A stretch of 24,273 nt of DNA from IMG/VR virus record IMGVR_UViG_3300046785_000220, positions 1 to 24,273 of that record. The stretch is one strand, 5' to 3'. Position 1 is the first letter of the stretch. Each line of letters opens with the position of its first letter. Of this stretch, positions 6,613-14,814 are shown piece by piece. The translations under genes and the position numbers were made by a program. The DNA comes from a virus. The notes beneath the pieces are model-generated. The model did not search any database, had not been told where the DNA came from, and saw only the letters and a list, made by a program, of their open reading frames with translations.

Positions 6613-8831
6613 TGTACCAGCAGACATTATATAAGGTTATAGAGCCTATTAAAATAAATAAGTTAAAACGCTTTAATAAAGCGAAACGCTGGAAGTACGG
6701 TTATGACAAAGAAGAAGATATTGTTATTATAAGTAAAACTGGGCAAATAGGTGAAGTATACGAAATACAAAACCTTAAAATAGCATTACCGCCGGCTCCT
6801 ACAAAACTAACTAAAGGGCAAAATAAATGGGTTAAAAAAGATTACCCTAAAGAGCTTAATAAAATAAAAACCATATTTGATTGGAAAGGCTATCCGCAAG
6901 AATTTCAAGAAATGTGGGAACCATACATAGATGAAGAATTCAAACGACGCGAAGAAGGCCATTGGTTCTATAATAGAGATGTGGCTACTTACATTACTGG
7001 TACTAATTACATGTACCTGCAGTGGACCAAGATTGATATTGGGGCACCAGAGTTTAGAGAAGCAAACAGATTATTCTTTATATTCTGGGAAGCTTGCAAA
7101 GCAGATCAGAGATGCTACGGGATGTGTTACCTCAAAAACAGACGATCAGGATTTAGCTTTATGGCCTCTGGCGAAACAGTTAACCAAGCAACAATATCAA
7201 GCGACGCAAGATTTGGTATCTTATCAAAATCAGGGGGTGATGCTAAAAAAATGTTTACCGACAAAGTTGTACCAATATCAATTAACTATCCCTTCTTTTT
7301 TAAACCAATACAGGACGGGATGGATCGTCCTAAAACAGAATTAGCGTATAGAGTACCGGCTTCAAAACTTACAAGAAAGTCTATTGAATCAGGCCAGCAA
7401 CGCGAAGAACTTGAAGGACTAGATACAACTATTGACTGGAAAAACACAGGTGATAACAGCTATGATGGTGAAAAGCTAAAGCTATTAGTACACGATGAAA
7501 GCGGTAAATGGGAAAGACCTGATAACATATTAAATAACTGGAGAGTTACAAAAACAACATTAAGGTTAGGTAGCAGGGTTATCGGTAAATGCATGATGGG
7601 ATCAACCTCAAACGCATTAGACAAAGGCGGTGAAAACTTTAAAAAACTATATAATGATTCCAACGTTATTAAAAGAAACCGCAATGGACAGACTCGCAGC
7701 GGATTATATAGCTTGTTCATACCTATGGAGTGGAACTACGAAGGATTCATTGATACTTATGGAATACCTGTATTTGATACGCCAAAAAAACCAACTGAAG
7801 GGCCGTACGGAGACGTTATAGATGTCGGTGTTATTGAGCACTGGGATAATGAGGTTGATGGATTAAAAGGTGACCAGGACGGCTTAAACGAATATTATAG
7901 ACAGTTTCCGCGTACAGAGGAGCATGCGTTCCGCGATGAAACAAAAAATAGCATATTTAATCTAGCTAAAATATACGAGCAAATAGATTACAATGACGAT
8001 ATTGAATCTTTGGCCGGTGTTACAACTGGTAGTTTCCAATGGGAAAACGGCATAAAAGATAGTAAAGTAGAATTTATACCAAATCCAAGCGGAAGGTTTA
8101 AAGTAAGTTGGGTGCCACCTGCAAATTTACAAAATCGTGTAATAGTAAAGAATGGGGTAAATTATCCAGGAAACGAGCATATGGGTGCATTTGGCTGTGA
8201 TAGTTACGATATATCAGGCACTACAGACGGTCAAGGATCTAAAGGTGCATTGCACGGATTAACAAAATTTAGTATGGAAGATGCTCCAGCTAATATGTTT
8301 TTTTTAGAATATGTAGCGCGGCCGCAAACGGCTGAAATGTTTTTTGAAGATGTGCTTATGTCATTGGTATTTTACGGAATGCCGTTACTTGCAGAAAATA
8401 ACAAACCTAGATTATTATATTATTTAAGAAGAAGAGGCTATCGTGGATTTTCAATGAACCGCCCTGATAAAGCTAGAAATAAATTATCTGTCACAGAAAA
8501 AGAAATTGGAGGTATACCAAACTCCTCAGAAGATATTAGGCAAGCGCATGCTGCCGCTATTGAATCTTATATTCAAAATTATGTTGGAATTATAAACGAG
8601 GGCGAATATGGTAATATGTATTTTAATAATACATTAAACGATTGGTCTAAATTCAACATTAATAAAAGAACAAAATATGATGCCGCGATAAGTTCGGGCC
8701 TCGCTATTATGGCTTGTAATAAAAATCTTTATAAGCCCAATCAAGAAAAGCAAAAATTAAAAGTTAACTTTAATATCGGAAGATATACAAACGATGGTAG
8801 TACCTCGAAACTTATAAAAAACAATGGCTGA
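6612..8831 (+). CDS. terL: Terminase large subunit (packaging ATPase and nuclease)
   Basis: This 739-residue protein is the motor that pumps phage DNA into the procapsid and cuts it. The N-terminal ATPase domain shows a divergent Walker A region, L174-KNRRSGFS, where the usual P-loop Lys is absent and basic residues precede the Gly, as in a number of terminases. The Walker B motif LKLLVHDE (residues 289-296) provides Asp295 and the catalytic Glu296. The C-terminal RNase H-like nuclease is marked by FGCDSYDISG with Asp530, and by a late Asp690 in KYDAAISSGLA. It is at the large end for the family, mainly because of about 100 extra N-terminal residues. It starts in a TAATG overlap with the small helical gene and its last 8 bases overlap the portal gene. 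It is the only gene here ending in TGA. Confidence 0.93.
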   Translation: MYQQTLYKVIEPIKINKLKRFNKAKRWKYGYDKEEDIVIISKTGQIGEVYEIQNLKIALPPAPTKLTKGQNKWVKKDYPKELNKIKTIFDWKGYPQEFQEMWEPYIDEEFKRREEGHWFYNRDVATYITGTNYMYLQWTKIDIGAPEFREANRLFFIFWEACKADQRCYGMCYLKNRRSGFSFMASGETVNQATISSDARFGILSKSGGDAKKMFTDKVVPISINYPFFFKPIQDGMDRPKTELAYRVPASKLTRKSIESGQQREELEGLDTTIDWKNTGDNSYDGEKLKLLVHDESGKWERPDNILNNWRVTKTTLRLGSRVIGKCMMGSTSNALDKGGENFKKLYNDSNVIKRNRNGQTRSGLYSLFIPMEWNYEGFIDTYGIPVFDTPKKPTEGPYGDVIDVGVIEHWDNEVDGLKGDQDGLNEYYRQFPRTEEHAFRDETKNSIFNLAKIYEQIDYNDDIESLAGVTTGSFQWENGIKDSKVEFIPNPSGRFKVSWVPPANLQNRVIVKNGVNYPGNEHMGAFGCDSYDISGTTDGQGSKGALHGLTKFSMEDAPANMFFLEYVARPQTAEMFFEDVLMSLVFYGMPLLAENNKPRLLYYLRRRGYRGFSMNRPDKARNKLSVTEKEIGGIPNSSEDIRQAHAAAIESYIQNYVGIINEGEYGNMYFNNTLNDWSKFNINKRTKYDAAISSGLAIMACNKNLYKPNQEKQKLKVNFNIGRYTNDGSTSKLIKNNG

Positions 8832-11247
8832 AGCAGTTAGTAAAAGTTATTTTCCTAGTCAAGTAGCTAGCGATGAAGAAAAAATGAGCCTCGGCTATGG
8901 TGATAAAATAGCCAGAGCTATTGAACACGAATGGTTTAAAAGAGATTCTGGAACAAACAGGTATCATTTAAATCAACAAAATTTTCATAAGCTAAGATTA
9001 TATGCAAGAGGAGAGCAATCTTCGCAAAAATATAAAGATGAGCTGTCTATTAACGGGGACATGTCTTATCTTAATCTTGATTGGAAGCCTGTGCCGATTA
9101 TACCTAAGTTTGTAGATATTGTGGTTAATGGTATAGCTGAAAGAGGCTACGATATAAAAGCATATTCGCAAGACCCATATGGTGTTTCTAAACGCACACA
9201 ATATATGGAAGGCTTGATGATAGATATGAAAACTAAAGATTTGGCTGATTTTTCAGAACAAAACTTTGGAATTAAAATAGCTCAAACAAAAAAAGACAAG
9301 CTGCCACAAGATGAGGAAGAGCTACAGCTCCACATGCAGTTAAATTACAAACAAGCGGTTGAACTTGCCGAAGAGCAAGCTTTAGCTGTTGTATTTGAAC
9401 AAAATAAATACGAATTAACTAAAAAGCGTTTTTATTATGATTTAGCCGTATTAGGCATAGGTGCTACTAAAACAACATTTTCAACAGCAGAGGGTATTAA
9501 AATAGAATATGTAGACCCTGCTAATTTAGTTTATTCTTATACGGATTCCCCGTATTTTGATGACATATATTATGTTGGGGAAATGAAATCAGTCCCAATA
9601 AACGAACTTAAAAAAGAATTCCCTAATCTTACGCAAGAAGATTTAGAAGAAATTACTAAAACTGGAAATACCTCTTACAAAACGTATAATAAGTATAATA
9701 CAGATAATAATAGATATGACGTAAATACGGTTGATGTACTATATTTTAATTATAAAACCTATGTAAATGAGGTTTATAAAATTAAACAAACCGGTAGCGG
9801 CGCTGAAAAAGTAATACCTAAAAACGATTTATTCAACCCTCCTAATGACCCTAGAGCTAAGTTTTCAAAAATATCTAGATCAGTTGAAGTGCTATTTGAG
9901 GGGGTATATATTTTAGGTTCTCGTAAATTATTAAAATGGGAGCTAGCACCCAATATGCTAAGAATGAAAAGCGATATGAATAAGGTTCGCATGAACTATT
10001 CTATTGTAGCACCTAGAATGTACAACGGGCGTATTGAGTCGCTTGTTAGCAGAGTAACGGGGTTTGCCGACATGATACAGCTAACGCATTTAAAAATACA
10101 ACAAGTTATGGCGCGAATGGTGCCGGACGGTGTGTATCTTGATGCTGATGGTTTAGCTGAAATTGACTTAGGCAACGGAACAAATTATAATCCGCAAGAA
10201 GCACTTAATATGTTTTTTCAAACGGGCTCTGTTATTGGTAGATCATTTACATCAGATGGCGATTTAAATCCTGGTAAAATACCGATTCAACAAATTGCAT
10301 CAAATCCAGGCAGTAATAAAATTGCGTCGTTAATCAGTACATACAATTATTACTTACAAATGATGCGTGATGCTACAGGTCTGAATGAGGCAAGAGACGG
10401 TAGTAGCCCAGATAAAAATGCTTTAGTAGGTGTTCAAAAGCTAGCTGCTATGAATTCAAATACCGCAACAAGGCACATATTGCAAAGTGGATTGTTTTTA
10501 ACTGCTGAAACTGCAGAAAAAATATCTTTAAGAATATCTGATATTATTGAATACTCGCCTACTAAAGATGCTTTTATACAACAAATAGGAGTACATAATG
10601 TGGCGACATTAGCCGAGCTAGATGAATTGCACTTATATGATTTTGGTATATTCATTGATTTAATGCCGGATGAAGAGCAAAAACAAATGCTTGAAAATAA
10701 TATTCAAGTTGCTTTATCGGCTGGATTAATAGATTTAGATGATGCTATAGATTTAAGAGAAATAAAAAATATAAGATTAGCAAATCAATTGTTAAAAATA
10801 CGTAAAGGCAAAAAACAATTAAAAGACCAACAAATTCAGCAGCAAAATATACAGGCTCAATCGCAAGCTAATGCTCAAGCGCAACAAGTAGCAGCTCAGG
10901 CCGAGGTGCAAAAACAACAAGCACTCACAGCTAGTAAGATACAACTTGAACAAGCTAAAGCGGGTATAGATTCCAATAAGCTAGTGCAAGAAGCGCAACT
11001 AAAAAAAGAACTTATGCAGTTAGAATTTTCAATGAATATGCAGCTGCGTGACAATGATTTAAATTTAAAGAAAAAGGAATTAACTGAAAAAGAAGATCGA
11101 AAAGATGATAGAACGAGGCTGGTTGCTTCGCAGCAATCAGAATTGATTGATCAAAGAAAAAACAATTTACCACCAAAAAACTTCGAATCCTCTGGAAACG
11201 ATATAATTAGTGGTAATTTTAACTTAGGTTCTTTTGAACCCAAGTAA
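8824..11247 (+). CDS. Portal protein
   Basis: An 807-residue protein placed directly after terL, where the portal ring normally lies. Twelve copies would form the channel for DNA entry and exit and the docking site for terminase and the tail. Residues 1-330 form a mixed N-terminal part. The core holds ELAPNMLRMKSDMNKVRMNY (about 376-396) and SLISTYNYYLQMMRDATGLNEARDG (about 500-525), phrases I associate with portals of marine podoviruses, followed by long helices. From about 645 to 780 the chain is Gln/Ala/Lys-rich (QQQNIQAQSQANAQAQQVAAQAE) and should form a long helical barrel or coiled coil pointing into the head. The last 25 residues are disordered-looking. Its start overlaps terL by 8 bases. 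The portal call rests on position, length and motif memory rather than on catalytic residues. Confidence 0.85.
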   Translation: MAEAVSKSYFPSQVASDEEKMSLGYGDKIARAIEHEWFKRDSGTNRYHLNQQNFHKLRLYARGEQSSQKYKDELSINGDMSYLNLDWKPVPIIPKFVDIVVNGIAERGYDIKAYSQDPYGVSKRTQYMEGLMIDMKTKDLADFSEQNFGIKIAQTKKDKLPQDEEELQLHMQLNYKQAVELAEEQALAVVFEQNKYELTKKRFYYDLAVLGIGATKTTFSTAEGIKIEYVDPANLVYSYTDSPYFDDIYYVGEMKSVPINELKKEFPNLTQEDLEEITKTGNTSYKTYNKYNTDNNRYDVNTVDVLYFNYKTYVNEVYKIKQTGSGAEKVIPKNDLFNPPNDPRAKFSKISRSVEVLFEGVYILGSRKLLKWELAPNMLRMKSDMNKVRMNYSIVAPRMYNGRIESLVSRVTGFADMIQLTHLKIQQVMARMVPDGVYLDADGLAEIDLGNGTNYNPQEALNMFFQTGSVIGRSFTSDGDLNPGKIPIQQIASNPGSNKIASLISTYNYYLQMMRDATGLNEARDGSSPDKNALVGVQKLAAMNSNTATRHILQSGLFLTAETAEKISLRISDIIEYSPTKDAFIQQIGVHNVATLAELDELHLYDFGIFIDLMPDEEQKQMLENNIQVALSAGLIDLDDAIDLREIKNIRLANQLLKIRKGKKQLKDQQIQQQNIQAQSQANAQAQQVAAQAEVQKQQALTASKIQLEQAKAGIDSNKLVQEAQLKKELMQLEFSMNMQLRDNDLNLKKKELTEKEDRKDDRTRLVASQQSELIDQRKNNLPPKNFESSGNDIISGNFNLGSFEPK

Positions 11248-11279
11248 TTTTATAGTGTATAATTATATAATATTTTATC

Positions 11280-12509
11280 ATGGCTGAAAACATAGAAGCA
11301 AAATTAATTGATAGCGAAGAGCCTTCAATTCAAGAAAAAGAACAAGCAGTTCTGGAAAATGCCGGAATTGACATTAACAAAGACGACGGTGTATTTAAAG
11401 TTGACCTTAGTAAACCGCCTGTTGAAAAAGAAGAACCAACCGATGCCATTCAAGAGCAAAGCGCAGATGAGGTTCCTGTTCGCGACGAACCCGAAGCTAG
11501 CCAAGAAGTGGCAGAAGAAGTACGGAGTACAGAAGAACCTTCCCAAGAAAGTGAAGAACAAGAAGAAGAAGAAGTAGTTTTACAAGAAATTACTGAAGAA
11601 GAAATTACAGAAGAGGCAGAAGCCTCCCCTACTGCAGAAGAAGTTATAGAAGCAGTAGAAGAATCACAAGAAACAGGGATTGAACTTCCTGAAAATATTC
11701 AAAAAGTTGTTGACTTTATAAACGACACAGGCGGAACACTCGAAGATTACGTAAGTTTAAATAAAGATTATTCTAATGTAGATGATCAAAACTTACTTAA
11801 AGAGTATTACCAAAAAACTAAACCTCATCTTTCAATAGATGAAATTGATTTTTTAATTGAAGATAAATTTTCATTTGACGAAGAGATTGATGAGGAAAGA
11901 GACATAAAGCGTAAAAAGCTTGCATTTAAAGAAGAATTAGCTGGCGCTAAAAATCATTTAGATGGTCTTAAAACAAAATACTATGAAGAAATTAAAGGCG
12001 GTTCTAAGTTAACTCAGGACCAACAAAAAGCCGTTGATTTTTTCAATAGGTATAACAAAGAAACTGAAGAAGTAACAAAAGTAGCTGAAAAACAAAAATC
12101 ATTATTTCAACAAAAAACTAATCAAGTTTTTTCCGATCAATTCAAAGGTTTTGAATATAACGTCGGCGAAAAGAAATATAGATTTAATGTTAAAAATACA
12201 GATGAAGTAAAGACAACCCAAAGTGATATTAATAATTTTGTCAAAAAGTTTTTGAACGAAAATAATGAAATGTCAGATGCTAAAGGTTATCATAAATCTT
12301 TATTTACAGCTATGAATGCGGATACAATTGCAAATCATTTCTATCAGCAGGGTAAAACCGACGCGCTGAGGGAAAGCATGGGTAAAGCTAAAAATATCAA
12401 AATGGACCCGAGAGGGGTGCATAATCAACCTGGTAATAATAGCGGAATCAAAGCACGAGTTGTAGGTGAATCAACCTCTTCACTAAAAATGAAACTTAAA
12501 AATTATTAA
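11280..12509 (+). CDS. Probable capsid scaffolding protein
   Basis: A 409-residue protein between portal and major capsid genes, the usual position of a scaffold. Residues 33-125 are extremely acidic (for example QESEEQEEEEVVLQEITEEE), low in complexity and probably disordered. Residues 135-290 are charged helices with possible coiled coil (RKKLAFKEELAGAKNHLDGL). The C-terminal part contains GYHKSLFTAMNADTIANHFYQ and a basic end (IKARVVGESTSSLKMKLKNY) that could bind the inner capsid shell. No protease motif is apparent. The acidic region at residues 55-99 is read in a second frame by a small gene (11443-11577), and there the main frame uses unusual C- or G-ending codons such as CGG, CCC and TCC. 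The leader is AT-only apart from a few bases. Confidence 0.78.
   Translation: MAENIEAKLIDSEEPSIQEKEQAVLENAGIDINKDDGVFKVDLSKPPVEKEEPTDAIQEQSADEVPVRDEPEASQEVAEEVRSTEEPSQESEEQEEEEVVLQEITEEEITEEAEASPTAEEVIEAVEESQETGIELPENIQKVVDFINDTGGTLEDYVSLNKDYSNVDDQNLLKEYYQKTKPHLSIDEIDFLIEDKFSFDEEIDEERDIKRKKLAFKEELAGAKNHLDGLKTKYYEEIKGGSKLTQDQQKAVDFFNRYNKETEEVTKVAEKQKSLFQQKTNQVFSDQFKGFEYNVGEKKYRFNVKNTDEVKTTQSDINNFVKKFLNENNEMSDAKGYHKSLFTAMNADTIANHFYQQGKTDALRESMGKAKNIKMDPRGVHNQPGNNSGIKARVVGESTSSLKMKLKNY
11443..11577 (+). CDS. Overprinted small basic phage protein (MPFKSKAQ family), nested in the scaffold gene
   Basis: A 44-residue protein is encoded wholly inside the scaffold gene in the +1 frame. It starts at ATG 11443 with MPFKSKAQMRFLFATNPK, continues LAKKWQKKYGVQKNLPKK and ends in a lysine run at TAG 11575-11577. 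The pattern MPFKS-x-AQ-x-x-F-x-x-A-x-x-P-x-x-A-K-x-W is that of a small protein I recognise from many phage genomes, usually as a stand-alone gene; its function is not known to me. Chance agreement across start, motif and basic tail is unlikely. The open frame extends upstream to 11308, but those 45 residues do not belong to the family pattern, so I start at 11443. The leader gttgaaaaagaagaaccaac is A-rich, like other starts here. It would be strongly basic, while its host frame is strongly acidic. Expression is not shown. Confidence 0.78.
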   Translation: MPFKSKAQMRFLFATNPKLAKKWQKKYGVQKNLPKKVKNKKKKK

Positions 12510-12520
12510 AAAATAAAAAA

Positions 12521-13927
12521 ATGGCAATATTAAAAGGAGCTGGAAACGTTGATGCTTTTCCAACAAAAAGAGCATTAGCTTCCAACTATTTAAACTTTAC
12601 CGACGCTTCAAGCGATTGGTCACAACAATACTTACCTGAGCTTTACGAACAAGAAGTAGAGCGTTACGGTAACCGTTCAGTATCATCTTTCCTACGTATG
12701 GTAGGTGCAGAAATGCCTATGGCTTCTGACCAAGTTGTTTGGTCTGAACAAGGACGTCTACACTTGTCTTACGGTACTGCAGGTGATAATACAGCTATAG
12801 TACAAGACGCTGACCTAGGTGTAATAAGAATTGCAGCCGGTCACGCAATACGTCTTGGGCAATTAGTTGTAATTTCTGATGGAACTACAACTACTAAAGG
12901 ATACGTTTCTGCTGTAAATGCAAACGGAACAGATATTACTGTTCTTCCTTATGACGCTGCAAACCTAGACACTGCTTATAATGATGCAACACAAATCAAA
13001 CTTTTTGTATTTGGTTCTGAATTTAAGAAAGGTGATGTTGGAATGCAAGGCGATACGCTTTCTCCAACTTTTACAACTTTTACAAACAAGCCTGTTATTA
13101 TCAAGGATAAATTTGAAATCTCTGGTTCTGACGCTTCACAAATTGGTTGGGTTGAAGTTTCTGGGGAAGCAGGTGAATCTGGGTACCTATGGTATATCAA
13201 AGCTGAAGGGGAAACTCGCACACGTTTTGAAGACTATCTTGAAATGACATTAGTAGAAGCTGAAAAAGGAGCTGCTACAAACACTGTAGACACCGCTCTT
13301 GGAAGTACAGCTGATGTTGGTACAGAAGGTTTATTTGCGGCTATTGAGTCAAGAGGACATACTGCAACAATGTTTGATGGCGATGCTGCGGCAACCGGAG
13401 TAGACATTAAAGACCTTATCACTAAGCTTGATGCTCAAGGCGCAATTGAAGAAAATATGTTCTTCTTAAACCGCGACCGTAATCTAGCTCTTGATGATTA
13501 TTTAGCTGCTCAGAATTCTTATGGAGCCAGCGGTACATCTTACGGTGTATTTGAAAACAGTGAAGACATGGCGCTAAACCTTGGCTTTTCTGGATTCCGC
13601 AGAGGTTCTTACGATTTCTATAAGTCTGACTGGAAATATCTAAATGACGGACAAACTCGTGGATTTATCGATGACATCAAAGGTGTTATGGTTCCTGCTG
13701 GTACTTCGTCTGTATATGACCAAGCTTTAGGCAAGAACATTCGTCGCCCATTCCTTCACGTACGTTATCGTGCTTCTGAAGCTGATGATCGAAGAATGAA
13801 ATCTTGGATTACTGGTTCAGTAGGTGGTGCATCTACAAGCAGCCTAGACGCAATGGAAGTACACTATTTATCTGAAAGATGTTTAGTTGTACAAGCTGCA
13901 AACAACTTCGTATTGTTTAACGCATAG
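12521..13927 (+). CDS. Major capsid protein (probable HK97 fold)
   Basis: A 468-residue protein forming the head shell. It is identified from position (portal, scaffold, this gene), length, and phrases I know from capsid proteins of uncultured marine phages: YGNRSVSSFLRMVGAEMPM, SDQVVWSEQGRLHLSYG, ALNLGFSGFRRGSYDFYKSDW, RRPFLHVRYRASEADDRRMK, and the ending HYLSERCLVVQAANNFVLFNA. There is no evident N-terminal prohead-protease or delta domain. Codon use differs from that of its neighbours: 16 of its 22 Arg codons are CGN, mostly CGT, whereas the surrounding genes lean on AGA. This fits selection for very high expression. The gene begins after an A-rich leader (aaaaaataaaaaa) and is followed 11 bases later by a strong terminator. 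Confidence 0.9.
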   Translation: MAILKGAGNVDAFPTKRALASNYLNFTDASSDWSQQYLPELYEQEVERYGNRSVSSFLRMVGAEMPMASDQVVWSEQGRLHLSYGTAGDNTAIVQDADLGVIRIAAGHAIRLGQLVVISDGTTTTKGYVSAVNANGTDITVLPYDAANLDTAYNDATQIKLFVFGSEFKKGDVGMQGDTLSPTFTTFTNKPVIIKDKFEISGSDASQIGWVEVSGEAGESGYLWYIKAEGETRTRFEDYLEMTLVEAEKGAATNTVDTALGSTADVGTEGLFAAIESRGHTATMFDGDAAATGVDIKDLITKLDAQGAIEENMFFLNRDRNLALDDYLAAQNSYGASGTSYGVFENSEDMALNLGFSGFRRGSYDFYKSDWKYLNDGQTRGFIDDIKGVMVPAGTSSVYDQALGKNIRRPFLHVRYRASEADDRRMKSWITGSVGGASTSSLDAMEVHYLSERCLVVQAANNFVLFNA

Positions 13928-13937
13928 TATATAACAT

Positions 13938-13980
13938 TAAATCTGGAGGTCATTAGTTTGGCCTCTAGATTTATTTTTTT
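13938..13980 (+). terminator. Intrinsic terminator after the major capsid gene
   Basis: The arms TAAATCTGGAGGTCA (13938-13952) and TGGCCTCTAGATTTA (13959-13973) form a 15-bp stem with two G-U wobbles and a 6-base loop (ttagtt), followed at once by seven T residues (13974-13980) and a further T-rich tract to about 14000. It lies 11 bases past the capsid stop. Stem, loop and U-tract are all as expected for rho-independent termination on the + strand. Confidence 0.88.
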
Positions 13981-14002
13981 AATTTTTTTATTTTATTTTA
14001 TT

Positions 14003-14758
14003 ATGGCTAAAAAAGCAACCGCAGCACTAGCTGCACCAAAATGGGAAATAAAAGACCGCATGTATAAATTAAAAAGCGGTAAAACCCCAATAACAGCAAC
14101 AATACAATCCAGAAATATGTTTTGGTTTGACGAAGAAAAAGGTTATGAGCGCGAAGTAAAATACGCTGTAAATCAAAGATCTCCATTTGTTGATGAATTT
14201 AAAGGCGAGGCAAGGCTTGCCCATATTATATTTTCTGATGGTGTCTTAGCGGTACCTAAAGAAAAGCAAACTTTACAAAAATTACTTTCATTATATCATC
14301 CGCTTAAAAACAAAAAATACATTGAGATTGACGACGTTAAAAACGCAGAAGATGATCTTGATATTTTAGAGCTTGAGATTGAAGCATTAAGTATTGCAAA
14401 AGATATGAACGTAGATCAAGCTGAGGCAATTATGAGAGGCCAATTAGGAAGCAAAGTAACTAAACTAACCTCCAAAGAATTAAAAAGAGATTTATTATTA
14501 TTTGCTAGAAATGAACCATTCTTATTTTTAGAATTAGCAAATGATGAAAATATAAATATTCGTAACATTGGCATTAAATCAGTAGAGCAAAATATAATTG
14601 CTTTATCAAATGACCAGCGCACATTTAAGTGGGCCGCGACTGGAAGAAAGTTAATGACGGTTCCATTTAATGAAAACCCGTACTCAGCTCTTGCGGCATA
14701 TTTCAAAACCGACGATGGAATTGAAGTATACCAAACAGTTGAAAAACAATTAAAATAA
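14003..14758 (+). CDS. Conserved structural-region protein of unknown function (251 aa)
   Basis: The product starts MAKKATAALAAPKWEIKDR and contains LSLYHPLKNKKYIEIDD, LDILELEIEALSIAKDMNVD, SSKELKRD-like TSKELKRDLLLFARNEP and RTFKWAATGRKLMTVPF, ending in NPYSALAAYFKTDDGIEVYQTVEK. I recognise this combination from genes that directly follow the major capsid gene in marine phages, but know no function. The N-terminal third looks beta-rich, the remainder helical. I start at ATG 14003: the frame is open from TTG 13958, but that codon lies in the terminator hairpin and would add an odd hydrophobic stretch made from the T-tract. The gene is bracketed by two hairpins, the terminator before it and another at 14762-14808, so its transcription is probably set apart from that of the capsid gene. 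A head-completion or scaffold-related role is possible from position. Confidence 0.85.
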   Translation: MAKKATAALAAPKWEIKDRMYKLKSGKTPITATIQSRNMFWFDEEKGYEREVKYAVNQRSPFVDEFKGEARLAHIIFSDGVLAVPKEKQTLQKLLSLYHPLKNKKYIEIDDVKNAEDDLDILELEIEALSIAKDMNVDQAEAIMRGQLGSKVTKLTSKELKRDLLLFARNEPFLFLELANDENINIRNIGIKSVEQNIIALSNDQRTFKWAATGRKLMTVPFNENPYSALAAYFKTDDGIEVYQTVEKQLK

Positions 14759-14761
14759 GTG

Positions 14762-14808
14762 ATATTTAGGTATAGGCCTACAATATCCGTGGGCCTAACC
14801 TAAAATAT
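14762..14808 (+). promoter_or_regulatory. Strong intergenic hairpin before the first neck gene
   Basis: TTTAGGT (14765-14771) pairs with ACCTAAA (14798-14804). After one bulged A, TAGGCCTAC (14773-14781) pairs with GTGGGCCTA (14789-14797), with one G-U wobble, leaving a 7-base loop (aatatcc). Three further A/T pairs can extend the base. No T-run follows, so it is not a classic terminator on this strand. It ends 6 bases before the next ATG and could act in RNA processing, transcript stability or translation control. Structure is seen; role is inferred. Confidence 0.65.
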
Positions 14809-14814
14809 TAAAAT

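Noticed and set aside
6931-7344. 137-residue open frame in the +1 frame inside terL
   Set aside because: It has low-quality composition and no recognisable motif, while the terL frame holds all the ATPase motifs. It is a chance open frame.
11308-11442. Upstream 45-codon extension of the overprinted small gene
   Set aside because: It is open, but lies outside the family pattern, which begins at MPFKS. It looks like incidental open frame over the scaffold's N-terminus.
12976-13247. Open frames on both strands inside the capsid gene
   Set aside because: Both are shadows of a well-supported capsid frame, without recognisable products.
885-13927. Stop-codon reassignment, as seen in some crAss-like phages
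   Set aside because: TAG, TGA and TAA all end genes at the expected positions, and no gene is broken by in-frame TAG or TGA.
13958-14002. TTG-start N-terminal extension of the 251-aa gene, with a hydrophobic MASRFIFLIFLFYFI-like segment that mimics a signal peptide
   Set aside because: The segment is the translated terminator stem and T-tract. The ATG at 14003 is the credible start.
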